A DNA stretch of 32,225 bases from Candidatus Rokuibacteriota bacterium (lineage in GTDB: Bacteria; Methylomirabilota; Methylomirabilia; Rokubacteriales; CSP1-6), in NCBI GenBank assembly GCA_003220495.1, contig QHSP01000109.1, positions 1-32,225 of the forward strand. Direction: 5' to 3'. Made by a program: the position numbers and the translations under genes. This document shows, one piece after another, positions 30,212 through 32,225 of this stretch. The notes beneath the pieces are model-generated. The model ran no database searches and had not been told where the DNA came from. It worked only from the letters and a program-made list of their open reading frames with translations. The first letter of the stretch is position 1, and the number at the start of each line of letters is the position of its first letter.

Positions 30212-31039
30212 ATGCGGCCCCGAGTGATCTACGACGCAAAGCCCGGCTCGCCGCTCGAGGGCAACCGCGAGCTCTACGGACGCCTGGCGCGCGAGACCGG
30301 GCGCCGCACCCTGGTCGACCAGTTCGTCGTTCCCCGGCGAACCGGCCGGGCGTGGCCGGTGCGCGCGGGTCAGATCGTCCGCATCGTCGCCGTCGAGGGA
30401 CCGCAGGTGGCGGACCTCAACGTGTGGAATCTCGCGAATCCGCGCGAGCGCTTCTGGGCCTCGCGCACGCGGCAGCTCCATCAGGCGCACCTCACGACCT
30501 TCGACCGGCTCTGGTCGTGCCTGCCCTATCTCCGACCGATGCTGACGATGACCGGCGACAGCGTGAAGTACGGGCGGGACGAGGACGGCGGCGGCTGCCA
30601 CGACCTGCTGGGGACGCGGTGCGACCCGTACGTGCACAAGCTGCTCAACGGGGAGGAGTTCGACCTCTGCTGTCACAGCAATCTCGTGCGCGCGGTGGCG
30701 CCGTTCCACCTGACCGAGCTCGACGTGCACGACGTGCTCAATGTGTTCCAGGTCACCGGGCTCACCCCGGAGGGCCGCTACTTCGTCAAGCCGAGCCCGG
30801 CGCGCGCCGGAGACTTCGTCGAGTTCTTCGCCGAGATCGACGTGCTGTGCGCGATCTCCGTGTGTCCGCACGGGGATCTGTCGGTGGCGGTGTGGGGGCC
30901 GGGCGCCGGCGATGCGCTCGCCACCTGCCGCCCGCTCGGCGTCGAGATCTGGCAGCCGGCTGCCGAGCTGCTGGCGGGCTGGACCTCGCCGGCGGTATCG
31001 GACTACCGAGGAGGCCACGGTCTCGGGAGCGGGTCATGA
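30212..31039 (+). CDS. DUF1989 / urea-carboxylase-associated family protein (long paralogue)
   Basis: 275 residues. The core is the DUF1989 domain: a beta-rich N-terminal half (VRAGQIVRIVAVEGPQVADL, VWNLANPRERFWASRTRQLH) and the conserved block CHDLLGTRCDPY (Cys129, His130, Asp131, Cys137, Asp138) followed by FDLCCHSNL (Cys153/154), probably a metal or catalytic centre. C-terminal DFVEFFAEIDVLCAISVCPH is also typical. Paired DUF1989 proteins next to urea/guanidine carboxylase are reported to form a carboxyguanidine deiminase; no carboxylase is present here. The nearest GGAGG is about 13 nt upstream of the ATG, so the start is only fairly sure; GTG at 30224 is an alternative. It overlaps the DinB-like gene by ATGA. 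Confidence 0.82.
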   Translation: MRPRVIYDAKPGSPLEGNRELYGRLARETGRRTLVDQFVVPRRTGRAWPVRAGQIVRIVAVEGPQVADLNVWNLANPRERFWASRTRQLHQAHLTTFDRLWSCLPYLRPMLTMTGDSVKYGRDEDGGGCHDLLGTRCDPYVHKLLNGEEFDLCCHSNLVRAVAPFHLTELDVHDVLNVFQVTGLTPEGRYFVKPSPARAGDFVEFFAEIDVLCAISVCPHGDLSVAVWGPGAGDALATCRPLGVEIWQPAAELLAGWTSPAVSDYRGGHGLGSGS

Positions 31040-31566
31040 GCGTGGAGCTGATTCGCGAGTACTGGGCCTACCATCACTGGGCCAATCGCCGGCTCTTCGA
31101 CGTCGTCGCGGCGCTCGGCGAGGCCGCCGCCGGGCGCGAGATCGGCGCGCAGTTCAGCGAGTCCAGCCTGCGCGCGATGCTCGTGCACATGTACGGCGCC
31201 GACTGGTTCTGGCTCGAGACGTGGCGGGGGCGCCCGCCCGCGATCGTCCGCGGCGATCCGACCTATGGGCTGGTCATCCGGACACTCGCCGAGCTCCGCA
31301 AGCAATGGGACGACCTCGAGGGCGAGCAGCTGGGCTACCTCGCCGAGCTCGGCGAGGTCGATCTGTGGCGATCGCTCGACGGCCAGACGCCCGAGGGCCG
31401 GACGTTCAGTCGGCCGCTCGGCATGCTGCTGCTTCACGTTCCGACCCACGCGGCCCACCACCGGAGCGAGCTCGCCACGATGCTCACGATGACGAGCGGC
31501 TCGCCGCCGGACACCGGCATCAACTCGTACTACCGCGAGAAGTCCGCAAAGGGGGCGCCCAAGTGA
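31036..31566 (+). CDS. DinB-family protein
   Basis: 176 residues, a four-helix DinB/YfiT-like putative metalloenzyme. The helices contain REYWAYHHWANRRLFDVVAA, AMLVHMYGADWFWLETWRGR and LLLHVPTHAAHHRSELATML; His51 and the H-x3-H pair in the last helix are the usual metal-binding triad. The fold is used by thiol-dependent enzymes (mycothiol- or bacillithiol-dependent transferases and isomerases) and by many uncharacterised proteins. It lies between two DUF1989 genes, overlapped by ATGA upstream and GTGA downstream, so all three are probably made together and may act on one substrate. Confidence 0.85.
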   Translation: MSVELIREYWAYHHWANRRLFDVVAALGEAAAGREIGAQFSESSLRAMLVHMYGADWFWLETWRGRPPAIVRGDPTYGLVIRTLAELRKQWDDLEGEQLGYLAELGEVDLWRSLDGQTPEGRTFSRPLGMLLLHVPTHAAHHRSELATMLTMTSGSPPDTGINSYYREKSAKGAPK

Positions 31567-32162
31567 GCGGTGAGCTCGTCACGATTCCGGCCCGCGGGGG
31601 CAAGGCGGCGCAGGCGAGCGCCGGCCAGCACATCAAAGTCGTCAACACGCACGGCACGCAGGTCGTCGACGCCTGGGCGTTTAATGCACGTGATCTTACC
31701 GAGTGGATGTCGATGGAAGCGAGCCGAGCCTCGTTCATGAAGCTCGCCGCGGCGGTCGGCGACACGTTCGTCACGAACCAGCGAAAGCCGATCCTGACCC
31801 TGGTCGAAGACACCTCGCGTTGCGCTCACGACACCTTGATGGCCCCGTGCGACCGGTGGCGCTACGGCCTGCTCGGCGTCGAGGGCTATCACGACAACTG
31901 CCGGGACAATCTGCACTCGGCGCTCGCGAATCTCGGCGTCGTGATCCGCGCCACGCCGCCGTCGCTGAACCTCTTCATGAACATCCCGTGGACGCCGGAC
32001 GGGCAGCTCGCGTGGGGCGAGCCCGTATCACCGCCGGGCGGCTACGTGGTCTTCCGCGCCGAGATGGATCTGGTCGTCGCGCTCTCCGCCTGTCCTCAGG
32101 ACATCCTGCCGATCAACGGCCGCACCGGCCGGACGACCGAGGCGCACTTCGCGATCATCTAG
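31563..32162 (+). CDS. DUF1989 / urea-carboxylase-associated family protein (short paralogue)
   Basis: 199 residues, GTG start in a GTGA overlap. The N-terminus VTIPARGGKAAQASAGQHIK and VVNTHGTQVVDAWAFNARDL are typical of DUF1989. The conserved Cys block is CAHDTLMAPCDRWRYG (Cys87, His89, Asp90, Cys96, Asp97) then GYHDNCRDNLHSAL (His110, Cys113). The same spacing elements occur in the 275-residue paralogue, so both probably share the active-site architecture and may form a heteromer, as reported for carboxyguanidine deiminase subunits. The closing region GGYVVFRAEMDLVVALSACP and DILPINGR also fits the family. True substrate unknown. Confidence 0.85.
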   Translation: MSGELVTIPARGGKAAQASAGQHIKVVNTHGTQVVDAWAFNARDLTEWMSMEASRASFMKLAAAVGDTFVTNQRKPILTLVEDTSRCAHDTLMAPCDRWRYGLLGVEGYHDNCRDNLHSALANLGVVIRATPPSLNLFMNIPWTPDGQLAWGEPVSPPGGYVVFRAEMDLVVALSACPQDILPINGRTGRTTEAHFAII

Positions 32163-32174
32163 GCGCCGTGCGCG

Positions 32175-32225
32175 TCAGGCCCGGCCGAAATCGACCGCGG
32201 TCGAGTTGCCGCCGCTGACGACCAC
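32175..32225 (-). CDS. C-terminal fragment of a probable short-chain dehydrogenase (partial)
   Basis: The last 16 codons of a minus-strand gene run in from the right edge: VVVSGGNSTAVDFGRA then TGA. A 'G..V.V.GG' tail is common at the end of SDR-family oxidoreductases, but so short a piece cannot prove it. It converges on the DUF1989 gene with a 12-nt gap. Confidence 0.35.
   Translation of the reverse strand: MVVSGGNSTAVDFGRA

Noticed and set aside
1-32225. CRISPR array, insertion sequence, phage or toxin-antitoxin genes
   Set aside because: No regularly spaced repeats, no transposase, integrase or small paired genes were seen anywhere in the window.

Overview
The window is very GC-rich chromosomal DNA with tightly packed bacterial genes. 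Many neighbours overlap by ATGA, GTGA or TGATG. I see no rRNA, tRNA, CRISPR array, transposase or phage gene. Solute-binding-protein ABC transporters, Gfo/Idh/MocA proteins, a small Arg-rich 'LDRRRSERR' protein, GC-rich intergenic hairpins and apparently leaderless starts together suggest an uncultured soil or sediment lineage of the Rokubacteria/Methylomirabilota kind. A GC-rich proteobacterium is the alternative. This assignment is inference only.

Layout. (1) 1-3927, plus: a 5'-truncated ThuA-Gfo/Idh fusion, a second Gfo/Idh oxidoreductase and a GT4 glycosyltransferase form a coupled sugar-modifying operon. Tandem hairpins follow, then an NlpC/P60 lipoprotein (3993-4493). (2) 4503-7185: a minus-strand VOC protein diverges from an alpha/beta-hydrolase coupled to a cyanophycinase-like protein fused to a cysteinyl-tRNA-synthetase C-terminal domain. 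(3) 7296-8993, minus: a D-aminoacylase-type amidohydrolase. (4) 9246-11444: a small zinc-ribbon protein (minus), a regulatory-looking intergenic region, and a eukaryotic-type UDP-glucose 6-dehydrogenase. (5) 11441-14687, minus operon: MTAP-like phosphorylase, SMP-30 lactonase, TTC38-like TPR protein. (6) 14801-24948, plus: NMT1-type ABC transporter (binding protein, ATPase, permease), FAD oxidoreductase, ComB-like phosphatase, nucleoside phosphorylase, deaminase-type amidohydrolase, proline-racemase-like epimerase, DadA-like dehydrogenase and a secreted unknown protein. (7) 24979-30018, minus: livK, livH, a livM-livG fusion, and livF. (8) 30212-32162, plus, divergent from livK: two DUF1989 proteins flanking a DinB-fold protein. 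(9) 32175-32225, minus: the C-terminal end of a probable SDR.

Functional reading. Most of the window imports and breaks down small nitrogenous organic compounds. Region 6 looks like one pathway: uptake by a heterocycle-type transporter, then glycosidic cleavage, deamination, dephosphorylation and flavin oxidation. An epimerase plus D-amino-acid dehydrogenase pair resembling hydroxyproline catabolism lies at its end. The substrate cannot be named from sequence. Region 8 recalls the paired DUF1989 proteins known from guanidine/urea metabolism, here without a carboxylase and beside a Liv transporter. The shared livK/DUF1989 intergenic region holds a good promoter with a near-palindrome between its -35 and -10 elements.
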